A stretch of 30,047 nucleotides of DNA from a bacterium (GCA_030603495.1 JAUVXR010000028.1:1-30047), one strand, 5' to 3'; positions 8,634-16,332 are shown, counted from the first letter of the stretch. The notes: a model not told the origin generated them from the letters alone. Numbers and translations: made by a program.

Positions 8634-8662
8634 ATTATAGCACAGTTGCGGTTTTACCTTAA
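8634..8662 (-). promoter_or_regulatory. putative promoter of secA
   Basis: On the minus strand a perfect TATAAT (8639-8634) lies 22 nt before the secA ATG. A poor -35 (TTAAGG, 8662-8657) is 17 bp upstream. The leader would be very short, about 15 nt, which argues against leader-based secA control of the E. coli secM type. Confidence 0.45.
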
Positions 8663-8709
8663 GTATGGACGCTTCACCCGGCCAGAAAGTTGACTGAAAG
8701 CCGGTAGGA

Positions 8710-8724
8710 CAGGCGTCTCGCCTG
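8710..8724. repeat. short perfect palindrome (CAGGCG-TCT-CGCCTG)
   Basis: A 6-bp inverted repeat with a 3-nt loop sits in the 250-bp gap between secA and the permease fragment, within GGACAGGCGTCTCGCCTGC. Short palindromes like this are often dispersed, REP-like sequences in large environmental genomes. Only one clear copy is seen here, so the repeat label is inferred. Confidence 0.3.
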
Positions 8725-8864
8725 CTTGACGCGTAGTGCTGCTTGCTGCATACTGGGCCTTAGACCAACGAGACGCGGTAGCCCGCAAACGAGGCCAGGA
8801 TATGTGGCCACGGAAGCTGCTGGACTCAACATGGTTACGGATTTGTAACGACCGGAGAAACTCT

Positions 8865-9145
8865 ATGCAGAAGAAACGAGGAAACGCACAGATGCTGATT
8901 CCCACCATCGTCATGGCGGTGCTGGCGGTCACGCTACTTCTGATCGGCTACTACCGGGGCACAGGCGAGCACATCGCCGGCACACGCACCGGCCTGGTAA
9001 TGATCGTGCAGATCCTGCCCCTACTGTTGTGTGCATTCATCATCGCCGGCATGGTCCAGGTACTGCTGCCCCAGGAGCTGATCGGCCGGTGGGTAGGTGC
9101 CGAATCCGGTCTGCGTGGACTGCTCATCGGCAGCGCAGCGGGCGG
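8865..9145 (+). pseudogene. permease (DUF318/ArsP-like), N-terminal fragment
   Basis: From ATG 8865 (GGAGA upstream; ATG 8892 is an alternative with GAGG upstream) the frame encodes about 93 residues. There is one hydrophobic segment (IPTIVMAVLAVTLLLIG), then a second (VQILPLLLCAFIIAGMVQVL), then the typical ELIGRWVGAESGLRGLLIG loop. This is the start of the predicted permease family that pumps or handles small molecules in the inner membrane. After the expected 'GSAAGG' the sequence stops resembling a permease, and the other frame becomes the C-terminus of TrmFO. At least six transmembrane segments are missing, so it cannot function. Confidence 0.65.
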
Positions 9146-9493
9146 GTCGCGGACTGCGGGGGGCTTTTCCTGGCGGGGCAACTGCTGGGCACCGCCGACT
9201 ACACGGAGGCGGCGGCTACTGGTTGGCTGGCGGGAGTTAATGCGGCCCGTTGGGCCTGCCGCCGGGAGCCTGCGTTAATCCCGGGGGAGACGATGTTTGG
9301 CTCTCTGATTCGCCGATTGACCGAAAGTGATGTGAGCAGTTACTGCTCAGAGCCGGTTAACTTTGGAATGCTGCCCACGGAGAGGGGAGATGCCGGCCTC
9401 TCCAAAGAGGAGCGGCGCCAGTTGCAGGTGCAGAAGTCGGAAGTGGCGCTGGCTGAGTTGCTGGTTGAGCAGATATCAGAGACAGGAGGTTGA
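9146..9493 (+). pseudogene. trmFO: TrmFO (folate-dependent tRNA U54 methyltransferase), C-terminal fragment
   Basis: In the +2 frame, directly after the permease sequence ends, the protein reads GLFLAGQLLGTADYTEAAA, then GWLAGVNAAR, ALIPGETMFGSLIRRLTESD and VNFGMLPTE. These match the last third of TrmFO (Gid), including the FAD-domain 'FAGQ..G..GY.E..A.G..AG.NAA' block, the 'P.ET..G.L..Y.T' segment and the 'NFG.LP' tail. TrmFO makes ribothymidine at tRNA position 54 using methylene-tetrahydrofolate. About 330 N-terminal residues, including the FAD-binding GxGxxG site, are missing. ATG 9293 has a GGGGGAGA site and might still give a 66-residue product. The stop overlaps the next ATG (TGATG). 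Confidence 0.75.
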
Positions 9494-9606
9494 TGAGAGT
9501 GATTTACGTAGGAGTGGACGTGGCGAGAAGCAAGCCAACTGATATTGTCGCAGTGGATGCGAACTTGGTGGCTTACCCCGGCTTCCACCGCGCGGGCGAT
9601 CGGTAA
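9493..9606 (+). CDS. 37-residue stub ORF coupled to the trmFO end
   Basis: An ATG at 9493 shares an A with the trmFO stop (TGATG) and has a strong CAGGAGG site. The product starts MRVIYVGVDVARSKPTDIV, which looks like the first beta strands of an RNase H-like domain (the DUF429 or IS110 transposase start is similar). It then ends after 37 residues. Translational coupling suggests that it followed trmFO in an ancestral operon and was cut off about 28 bp before the nagA stop. The family cannot be settled from so short a piece. Confidence 0.4.
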   Translation: MRVIYVGVDVARSKPTDIVAVDANLVAYPGFHRAGDR

Positions 9607-9634
9607 CAGTTTATGGAACCGCGCGAAGTTATTG

Positions 9635-10831
9635 TCATTGCGCACCCGACTCATACACACAGTGCCCGGCAATCCAGGTTTGTTCAACCTCCAGTCCATC
9701 GTTTAGCACCACCAGGTCGGCGTCTAAGCCAGCTTCTATCTGTCCCTTCTGACCTTCCAGGCCTAGAACCTGGGCGGGATTGGCGCTGGCCATGCGGATC
9801 GCCTGGGGCAACTCGATGTCGAGCATAGCAACTGCGTTGCGCACAGCTCTGTCCATTGTCAGGCCACTGCCGGCGAGACCACCTGGGCGGTGAGAGTCCT
9901 CTGGCAGGCGCGCCGGGCCACCTTCGTAGGCAGATTCAACTTCCCGGTCGCCGAAACTGTAGCGGCCTGGTGGCAGACCGGCTACAACGTTGGCATCAGT
10001 GATCAGACACACCCTATCAGGCCCCTTGCACTGCAGAGCCATTTCAACCGCAATTGGGTGTACATGCACCCCGTCGAGTATGAAATCCACGCTAACCCGA
10101 GGGTCTGCCAGTATCGCTTCGACTACCCCGCAGGGCCGCACGTCGGGCTCCTGCTCTTCGGGCACTGGAAATGCGTCGTAGAAGTGGGTGGCATGACGTG
10201 CGCCGGCTTCAATCGCGGCTTGAGTCTGCTCGACATCCGCAGCAGTGTGGGTGATAAACACGGGTGCGCCTGTGGCGCTCATAAGCCGGATTAACTCTAG
10301 AATCTGCGGGAATTCAGGTGATATGCTGAATACCGCTGCATAGGGCTCGACCGCCTCGATGAGCGCCTGTGCCTGCTCCTTGCCCACCTTGGTGAGCGCC
10401 TCCGGGGGCATAGCACCCGGCAGACTCAGGAACGGAGTCTCGAGGTGAAATCCCAGCACTTGACTCCCCGTGCAGGAAGTTTCCGCTAACGAAGCCACAG
10501 AGCGGGTATCTATGTCTTTGTCTTTGGCCCAAGGGGTGAGAGTCGGCAGAAAACCAACCACGCCGTAGCGGGGCAGCAGTTCACAGATCGCCTGCAAGCT
10601 GTCAGGGCCAGTGTCGAGACGAAACCCGTGGAGACCGTGAGTGTGCAAATCGATGAAACCCGGGGTAAGATAGTTCCCACCGGCATCTACGATACGGTCG
10701 GTGCCCATCGCTGAGACAGCATGAGTCGGACTGACGCACTGGATCCTGCCATCCGCCAACGTTACGGTCTGCTGCCTGGCCACCTGATCCAGTTTCACAA
10801 CAGATGCATTTGTGATTAGCACGCGCGACAT
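9635..10831 (-). CDS. nagA: N-acetylglucosamine-6-phosphate deacetylase (NagA-like)
   Basis: NagA hydrolyses the acetyl group from N-acetylglucosamine-6-phosphate in amino-sugar and peptidoglycan recycling. The 398-residue protein has the amidohydrolase layout: a small beta domain, HTHG (His63, His65), GFHLETPF (Glu131), FITHTAA (His195), HATHFYDAF (His216), DGVHVHP (254-258) and LITDAN, where Asp279 is the catalytic base. The length is normal and all metal and catalytic positions expected in NagA are visible. 'ATHFYDAF' departs from the usual ATHLFNAM, so substrate preference may differ. The ATG at 10831 has AGGAGG 8 nt upstream. The gene starts 12 nt after the peptidase-acetyltransferase stop, so the two form an operon. 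Confidence 0.88.
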   Translation of the reverse strand: MSRVLITNASVVKLDQVARQQTVTLADGRIQCVSPTHAVSAMGTDRIVDAGGNYLTPGFIDLHTHGLHGFRLDTGPDSLQAICELLPRYGVVGFLPTLTPWAKDKDIDTRSVASLAETSCTGSQVLGFHLETPFLSLPGAMPPEALTKVGKEQAQALIEAVEPYAAVFSISPEFPQILELIRLMSATGAPVFITHTAADVEQTQAAIEAGARHATHFYDAFPVPEEQEPDVRPCGVVEAILADPRVSVDFILDGVHVHPIAVEMALQCKGPDRVCLITDANVVAGLPPGRYSFGDREVESAYEGGPARLPEDSHRPGGLAGSGLTMDRAVRNAVAMLDIELPQAIRMASANPAQVLGLEGQKGQIEAGLDADLVVLNDGLEVEQTWIAGHCVYESGAQ

Positions 10832-10843
10832 AAGTAGCTCCTC

Positions 10844-13693
10844 CTAAATTGGCTGCAGCTGCTCCGGTGCTGCTTTGATTGCAATTGGCTCATCTGGTGG
10901 TTGCCATTCCTCACGTAGTATCTTCTGGTAATTGGCGCAGAACAGGCAGTGTGAGTCGTCGCACAGTACCAGTGTTGGATCGTCGCTAACCACCTCCAGT
11001 GCAATCCGGAAAAGCTGTTGAGCATCGATAAGTTCCAGCTGCCCCATCCCCACGTCCAATCTTTGTGTTTGCCAGCCAGCTACTCGCAAGGCACGGAACA
11101 GTTTGCGCTCTTCGGCAGGCGGATCGTACCAGTCGCGATGCCCGGGCAACCACTTAGGGATGACCACTGTCTCCAGTATGCCATCTTCACGTTCTATCCA
11201 TCCGTAAGCCCGTTTGAGAAACGGTAGGTTAAGGCAGTCCTCAATGAGATGGATGAATGTCAGCGCGCCCAGCGGCGCGCCCAGCATCAGGATCTTCCCG
11301 CCGAGGTCTACTAGCTTCCCCAGCGGGCTGCGCTGGCCGGCGGGGGAGTCGGTCTCGCTATGATCCCTGATGCATTCTTCGCTCAGCGGTCCAGTAACTC
11401 CGACCGAATGAGTCGGGTGACAGCTACGGACCACGTCCTCTCGTTCCAGGAATGTCTGGGGAATACGTCCAATCCACACCGGGCTTTTGTCCGGATGATA
11501 CGGTCTGATGCGTGAGTCGCACATCAGCTCCACGTCGCAAAAGAACACACACCGGCTAGACGTTGGCAAAACCAGCGTCCCTTCCGAACCAAGCACCGCC
11601 AGTAGGGCATTGATGATTGTGTCGGCTTCGCCCTCAATGTGACCTAGAGCATTGAGCGAACTGTGTACAAATAGCAGGTCGCCATCGGCCACACCCACAT
11701 CACGGAGGGCCCCCTCGATATCCTGCTGACTGAGGCTCCGGGCATACTCTGCCCCGAGGTAGCCGTACTCTGCCAGCATCTCAGATTGTGCGACGATAGC
11801 CCGCACTTCACTATCAGAGTACGTGTGGGCACTTTCGGCCTCCAGGCATTCAACGATCTGCAGGAGGTTACGTTCTCCATCCATATACGCCAGCGGAGCC
11901 AACTCCAGCGAGTCATACCGCCATCGGACCTCTTCGGGAGCTCTGGCCAGATCCTGGGGGAAGCCGCGAGTTGTGCGTGCACATGTCATGTTCTGCGCCA
12001 GTTGGCGAGCATGGCTGAGACTGCGGTCGGGCTGCAGTTGGCCGGGTTCGGTCGTGAACTGCGGTGTGTGGCTGGCTACAGTTTTCTGCGCACCATCGAG
12101 GGCCTTGCCCAGGTGCTCTCGGGCTGAGGCGATCACCGCTTGGGCTTGCTGATCCGTCAGCAAAGGCCATTCGCGGAGGGTATCCAGACGGTCGGTGTTA
12201 CGCCTGTGCAGATACTCCAGCCGCCTGCGCGCACACAGTACCGCTTCTCCTGTAGCTTGCTCGTCTGGGGTCAATTGCTTCCGCAGACGCTCCGCTTCGT
12301 CGCTGAGACTCTCGCTGCCCTCGGCGGCAATCTGCTCAGTAATCCGGTGAGCCCGCTCTTGGTCCACTGTCGAAAGTGCCAGGCAGTAGGCGGCACTGAC
12401 AACGGTATTGTTCTGCAAGAGGCTGTGGTCAACAGTGTCCATAGTCTGCGCTGAACTGTGCCAGTAGTGGTGTGCGGGTCTATTGATCAGCAGGGCGGGT
12501 ATACCCAGGGTAGGGTCGCCAATGACTGGATCGTCGCTGAACACGCCGTCTTCTACCTTCCAAGGCATATCAGGGTCAGTGCGCTGGAACTGGGTGGCCG
12601 TCAGCTCAGCCAAGATCACATCCCCGAAAAAGCTGTGCGCGGGCTGACTCTGGCAAACCAGCAGGGGGCCGTCGACAACCCGGCGGCTGATGGCGATGCC
12701 GTCCAGGACCAGTGCCGTTAAGATGTTGTCCAGGGCGGCATGACGCTGTTCCAGGTAGGCAGCGTAGCCGTAGACTTCGGCAGTAAAGATCGGGCGGATA
12801 GTGCAGCGAGGCGGGTCAATCTCGCCGGCGGCAATCATTTCACTTAGCACCTGTCCGATTTCGATGCACGCAGCCACTCCCGTGGAATTGTCATTAGGCA
12901 TCGGTTCGTACAGATGCGACAGCAGCCAGATTTCCAGTTCAGGCCGCTGGGAGCCGGGAATTATGCCAGTCACAGTGTGGAAGTGGTCGGGGTAGCGCCG
13001 GGTGGTAACCTGGGCACGCACCTGGACCTGGCCCTGGGCGCAGGCATTACGCAGCGCCTCGCCCTGGCGCGGGCTGATCGAGAATCCGATAAGTGGCTCA
13101 TCCCGCAGCGTCGGCCACCAGTTAGGCCCGGCGGTGAACCAATTCTCCCAGCTAATGCCGTCCGGATTGGCCAGGCGATCTCGGTTCCAATCCGCCACAA
13201 TTCCTACCGCTCCCAGATCACTGGCCGCCTTCACCAGCCGATGGAGCCGATGGTGGGGACTGAGCAACACGAACTTGCCCTGCGCGGAGTTGCCCGCCCA
13301 CATCTGCTGCTCGGTTATCAACTGTGTCTCCAGTCCCTGCGACGGCGTGGACGCGGATCCCAGTATAAGATGCTTGGGCTCGCGATGCCAATCAGCGAGG
13401 ATCGGGTCACTGAAACTGACGGGAGCCTTAACCACCTCCAGGCGTCCATGCTCCGCCTCCCAGCCCAGCGGCATTATGTGATCGTTGAACACAGTCTCGC
13501 CGTCGGCTGGTACGGGAATCATCTCCACATCAGCAAAGCCCCCATCCTGCATTTGCTCGGCTGCATACTGAGCCGATTGGTGGTAACTGCTGAAACCGAA
13601 GCGGTACTCGCGCCGATAAAGCTGCTCGGTGCGCATAAGCAGCCGGTCAAGCTTTACCCTCTTGGTTAGCTTGTTCAGAAGCTCTTCGTACAT
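10844..13693 (-). CDS. M28-like metallopeptidase fused to an AAC(3)-type N-acetyltransferase
   Basis: The 949-residue protein has three parts. Residues about 1-450 form a DUF4910/M28-type aminopeptidase with a PA-like inserted domain (about 110-245). Apparent zinc ligands are in LLSHLYEP (His260), PNDNSTG (Asp268), FTAEVYG (Glu306), ALVLDG (Asp331) and YWHSS (His412). Residues about 580-650 look like the small winged-helix region found in such proteins. Residues about 655-905 match the aminoglycoside N3-acetyltransferase family: DLLFVHSSL, LVLPTSS, HPTHSVGVTGP (759-769), SPLGKLVDLGGKILMLGAP. A Cys-rich tail (CDDSHCLFCANY, 911-922) follows. No signal peptide is seen, so it should be cytosolic. 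The natural substrate is unknown; AAC(3)-fold proteins acetylate amines of many small molecules. It is the first gene of an operon with nagA. Confidence 0.8.
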   Translation of the reverse strand: MYEELLNKLTKRVKLDRLLMRTEQLYRREYRFGFSSYHQSAQYAAEQMQDGGFADVEMIPVPADGETVFNDHIMPLGWEAEHGRLEVVKAPVSFSDPILADWHREPKHLILGSASTPSQGLETQLITEQQMWAGNSAQGKFVLLSPHHRLHRLVKAASDLGAVGIVADWNRDRLANPDGISWENWFTAGPNWWPTLRDEPLIGFSISPRQGEALRNACAQGQVQVRAQVTTRRYPDHFHTVTGIIPGSQRPELEIWLLSHLYEPMPNDNSTGVAACIEIGQVLSEMIAAGEIDPPRCTIRPIFTAEVYGYAAYLEQRHAALDNILTALVLDGIAISRRVVDGPLLVCQSQPAHSFFGDVILAELTATQFQRTDPDMPWKVEDGVFSDDPVIGDPTLGIPALLINRPAHHYWHSSAQTMDTVDHSLLQNNTVVSAAYCLALSTVDQERAHRITEQIAAEGSESLSDEAERLRKQLTPDEQATGEAVLCARRRLEYLHRRNTDRLDTLREWPLLTDQQAQAVIASAREHLGKALDGAQKTVASHTPQFTTEPGQLQPDRSLSHARQLAQNMTCARTTRGFPQDLARAPEEVRWRYDSLELAPLAYMDGERNLLQIVECLEAESAHTYSDSEVRAIVAQSEMLAEYGYLGAEYARSLSQQDIEGALRDVGVADGDLLFVHSSLNALGHIEGEADTIINALLAVLGSEGTLVLPTSSRCVFFCDVELMCDSRIRPYHPDKSPVWIGRIPQTFLEREDVVRSCHPTHSVGVTGPLSEECIRDHSETDSPAGQRSPLGKLVDLGGKILMLGAPLGALTFIHLIEDCLNLPFLKRAYGWIEREDGILETVVIPKWLPGHRDWYDPPAEERKLFRALRVAGWQTQRLDVGMGQLELIDAQQLFRIALEVVSDDPTLVLCDDSHCLFCANYQKILREEWQPPDEPIAIKAAPEQLQPI

Positions 13694-13749
13694 GTTTTTG
13701 CCTCACAGAGGAGGGTTACAGGGCTCGATCTGATCCCAGCAGACCACGC

Positions 13750-14232
13750 TTAAATAGTCGCCGCACCATCGTAGGGCCCCGTCAGTCCGCTATGCAGCGA
13801 ATTGCCGTGATTGAAGACCACACGGATGTGCTTCTCGAAGGGAATGGCATCTGGTATGAACCCAGATTCCGTTCAACGTCTCTTCGGCTAGTTTCCCAGC
13901 TATTATTCTTGCCCGAATCCTTTGCGGGTTACGCTCGTCAGTGAAACCAGACTAGCAGAACATGAACTCCGGGAACTTCTCGCGCATCCGGGCCTGCATC
14001 ACTCGCATGGCCTCGTCCGGCCAGCCAATGTAGGGAGGCCAGATTCCCCAGTTGGCTCTTGCTTGGCCTGATATTCCTCTAGTCGGTGAGAAATTCCTTC
14101 TCCGGCTGGCGATATACGCACGAGAATCAGTGATTGCCAGTCGCTTCTTCTGCCCACTACCGCGCGCCTAGCGGGATCTACTGCCAACTGCTCAACGTTG
14201 TTGGTATCCTCGTGCCCCGATAGCTTGGTCAA
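13750..14232 (-). pseudogene. decayed gene of unknown family, C-terminal part
   Basis: Reading the minus strand and allowing two frameshifts and one in-frame stop gives a continuous protein-like trail. It starts in one frame with KLSGHEDTNNVEQLAVDP and DWQSLILVRISPAGE to EEYQAK. It shifts frame to NWGIWPPYIGWPDEAMRVM and REKFPEFMFC, passes a TAG (about 13956), then reads SGFTDERNPQRIRARIIAG and KLAEETLNG. It shifts again near 13850 to PDAIPFEKHIRVVFNHGNS and LTGPYDGAATI, and stops at 13750. No single frame explains this. I do not recognise the family. It lies just upstream of the peptidase-acetyltransferase operon, in the same orientation. Confidence 0.4.
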
Positions 14233-14357
14233 GCCCGGTCACGCTTGCACACCTTGCGGCAGGGCCAGCAAAGCTGGTGCAATGCGCAGGCCGCAGGATA
14301 ACAGATACGGAGAAGCAAGTGCCATCACACAGTCACCCCAGCAAACGCACACTGCCC

Positions 14358-14805
14358 GTGATTCGCTTGCCCCTGCTTATCACCGCGCTCGTTGTTGCCG
14401 GATGCAGCTCATCCCGCAGCCGTTTAGCGCAACCACGGCCTTCGGCGCCCCTACGACTTCACCAATCTGATCGCTGTCTTCTCGACCGCCGTACCTGGCC
14501 CCATCGCTATGATCAGCGACCTGCCCATGGAACTGAACTCAAGGAACGCCGCGCCGCAGTTGGTGGACCGGATCTGGAGCATCGCAGAGGCGCTGGGCCA
14601 CGACGCCTTCCGACGTACCGCCCAGGGCCCGATTATTGACGATCACGTGCCCTTCATCGCGGCCGGCATCCCGGCCGTGGACATCATTGATTACGTCCCA
14701 CCCGTTTGGCATACGACCGACGATGTGCCCGAGTATTGCTCGCCCGAGGCCCTGCGCCAGGTCGGCGAGACCGTGCGCCAGTCCTTGCGGTTCATTGCAC
14801 CGTAG
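14358..14805 (+). pseudogene. M28 family peptidase (glutaminyl-cyclase-like), deleted and frameshifted
   Basis: A lipoprotein signal (VIRLPLLITALVVAGCSS) in one frame is followed, after a +1 shift near 14450, by RPYDFTNLIAVFS, the usual N-terminal helix of M28 glutaminyl-cyclase-like enzymes. It then jumps near 14505 to MELNSRNAAPQLVDRIW and the C-terminal block IIDDHVPFIAAGIPAVDII with YVPPVWHTTDD (zinc-ligand His in WHTTDD). The central 150 or so residues with the other metal ligands are missing. The remains are about 130 residues against the usual 300. The last 115 bp overlap the 3' end of the opposing AbiEii-like gene. Confidence 0.65.
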
Positions 14806-15425
14806 ACAACGAAAGCGAGGCGAAGCTTCTCCCCATCGAGTCCGCCGTGGGCGAGCAGTTGGTGAACGTCGAATAGGTCACGGGCCGCATGGCGGGCGAG
14901 CAGGGCTGTGATCTTCCCGGCACCCAGTTCATGCTTGTCGAGTAGCGGAATGCCCTTGGCCGAGAAAGACCCGACCGGGCGCGAATCGCATATCACCACG
15001 GGCCAAAGTGGCACTCTAAACATGAAATTGAGGTCAAGCTCCAAGTTTCCACCCTGGCCCAAAGCTCCCTCATATCGCAACTGCCATTTGCCGCCGGCGT
15101 GGTCACTCGGAATGCGCTGAATGGAGAAGCCCTGCCGACCGCAAACAGCCGCGATGGCCTGCTCCAACTTCGGTCGTTCCGAAAGCATTGTCTCTCTATC
15201 CGGAGCGCCGAGGTAATTCAGGTCAAGGTCCACCGAGAGGCGCGGTAGGTCAAATACGAACAGGTTCAACGCGGTTCCGCCTTTCAGCGCCAGCCGGTTC
15301 CGCAGATAGGGATGACTCCTCAAGCCTTCCAGCAGCCCGAGTAGGTGAATAGCCTTCTCCAGCATCTCGGGTCGGAAGCCGGCTGATGCGGATTCCGCCA
15401 GCAGTCTCTCTCGGGAAAGTCTCAA
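14691..15425 (-). CDS. abiEii: AbiEii-type nucleotidyltransferase toxin (type IV TA system)
   Basis: AbiEii toxins are nucleotidyltransferases that, with their AbiEi partner, act as a toxin-antitoxin and phage-abortive system. The nucleotidyltransferase core is visible: LALKGGTALNLF followed by LSVDLDLNY (the GG[ST] and D-x-D catalytic motifs). The helical ARDLFDVHQLL segment lies near the C-terminus. The start is best placed at the TTG at 15425, which overlaps the AbiEi stop by 4 bp (TTGA) and has GGAGG 7 nt upstream; an upstream ATG at 15479 would add 18 residues antisense to nothing useful. That gives 244 residues. The C-terminal 38 or so residues overlap the end of the opposing M28 remnant, so the natural tail may be altered. 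Confidence 0.82.
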   Translation of the reverse strand: MRLSRERLLAESASAGFRPEMLEKAIHLLGLLEGLRSHPYLRNRLALKGGTALNLFVFDLPRLSVDLDLNYLGAPDRETMLSERPKLEQAIAAVCGRQGFSIQRIPSDHAGGKWQLRYEGALGQGGNLELDLNFMFRVPLWPVVICDSRPVGSFSAKGIPLLDKHELGAGKITALLARHAARDLFDVHQLLAHGGLDGEKLRLAFVVYGAMNRKDWRTVSPTWRRASGEQYSGTSSVVCQTGGT

Positions 15426-16222
15426 CCTACTTCCTCCCAGGAGCGCTCCAAGACGCGGACGGGGACGACCAGGTTCCATGAGTCCACCAAGCGCCCCGGC
15501 TCACGAGCGGAACGATCCATATAGTGTGGCTTGCGCGGAGTGTGGGAGCGCAGGCGGTCGAGATATGCCTCATCAACCATAAGCGCCTCGGCGTGCTGCT
15601 GTAGGTAGAAGCCGACCTTGGCGACGGTGGTGGCATTGCCGAGAAGCACAGCGTAATCCACTACCTGCTCGAGGTCGAAGTATTCAACGGATTCGAGCGA
15701 CCGCCACAGTTCCTCCCAGCCACCTCCTAGGGCGGGACGGTTGAGCACGTCCACCATCGTGCGCTCCAAGCCGGTGACACGGACATCCAACCCCGCGCGT
15801 TCGGCAAGTTCCAGTCCGAAGTACTCTTGCCCGTTGCGTACCAGCTCCTTCGGGAACGCCACTCGCTTAAAGGTTTCACCCGCGAACTGGAACGTCCTTG
15901 CCGCAAGCGCGGTAAGGTAGTAGAAGTCGTGGAACGCCGAGTAGGCCTTGCCGTGAAACTCCAGAGCGGTGTGGTAAGCCAGCACCGCATCAGGTGTCGC
16001 CCTGGCAGCAAGCAGGAACGGATCGGGACGGACGGACTCGGACGTCTGTCCAAGAGGCACAGTGACGTAGAGACCCCGGCGCACCCGCAGTATCCGACCA
16101 GCCTTTGCGTACTTCCTGAGGAGCGCCTTGCGTGTCTTGACGTTGCGGGAGCCCCTGTCTGCTAGGTAGGCCCCGAACTCTTCGTATGAGAACACCGGAT
16201 GTGTGGCAAAGAACTCTTGCAC
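15422..16222 (-). CDS. abiEi: AbiEi-type antitoxin and transcriptional regulator
   Basis: 266 residues from a GTG at 16222 with AGAGG 9 nt upstream. The N-terminus (about 1-60) is a winged helix: FSYEEFGAYL, a basic VKTRKALLRKYAKAGRI stretch, then RVRRGLYVTVP. This is typical of AbiEi proteins, which repress their own operon. The C-terminal part (about 75-250), with AYHTALEFHG and VTGLERTMVDVLNRP, matches the AbiEi antitoxin domain that counters the AbiEii toxin. The gene overlaps abiEii by 4 bp, so translation is coupled. A consensus promoter and a perfect 10-bp inverted repeat lie directly upstream, as expected for autorepression. Confidence 0.85.
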   Translation of the reverse strand: MQEFFATHPVFSYEEFGAYLADRGSRNVKTRKALLRKYAKAGRILRVRRGLYVTVPLGQTSESVRPDPFLLAARATPDAVLAYHTALEFHGKAYSAFHDFYYLTALAARTFQFAGETFKRVAFPKELVRNGQEYFGLELAERAGLDVRVTGLERTMVDVLNRPALGGGWEELWRSLESVEYFDLEQVVDYAVLLGNATTVAKVGFYLQQHAEALMVDEAYLDRLRSHTPRKPHYMDRSAREPGRLVDSWNLVVPVRVLERSWEEVG

Positions 16223-16258
16223 GGCAATCGGCCTCTATTTACTTGACATTGAACCACG

Positions 16259-16283
16259 ATAGTCGTACGGATTGTACGACTAT
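16259..16283. promoter_or_regulatory. AbiEi operator: perfect 10-bp inverted repeat
   Basis: ATAGTCGTAC (16259-16268) and GTACGACTAT (16274-16283) form a perfect inverted repeat with a 5-nt spacer. The spacer and right arm contain the whole -10 element of the abiE promoter. Known AbiEi antitoxins bind inverted repeats in their promoters, so this is the likely autoregulatory site. Confidence 0.7.
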
Positions 16284-16299
16284 TGACGGATGTTGTCAA
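16271..16299 (-). promoter_or_regulatory. consensus promoter of the abiE operon
   Basis: On the minus strand a perfect TTGACA (16299-16294), a 17-bp spacer and TACAAT (16276-16271) give a near-consensus sigma70 promoter. The start would be near 16264 and the leader about 42 nt to the GTG at 16222. The -10 lies inside the inverted repeat, so repressor binding would block polymerase. Confidence 0.75.
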
Positions 16300-16332
16300 G
16301 TGAAAGGCCCCTGTTAGTACAGCGCGCTGTCT

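Noticed and set aside
9029-9493. One 154-residue novel protein in the +2 frame
   Set aside because: Its first 40 residues are antisense-like or out-of-frame permease sequence; only the part from about 9146 matches a known family (TrmFO).
14277-14357. Start of the M28 remnant at ATG 14277
   Set aside because: It would put a polar 27-residue tail before the lipoprotein signal; the GTG at 14358 fits the signal.
16243-16271. A plus-strand TTGACA (16243) that could make a divergent promoter at the abiE operator
   Set aside because: No acceptable -10 lies 16-18 bp downstream, and there is no plus-strand gene until the IS element.
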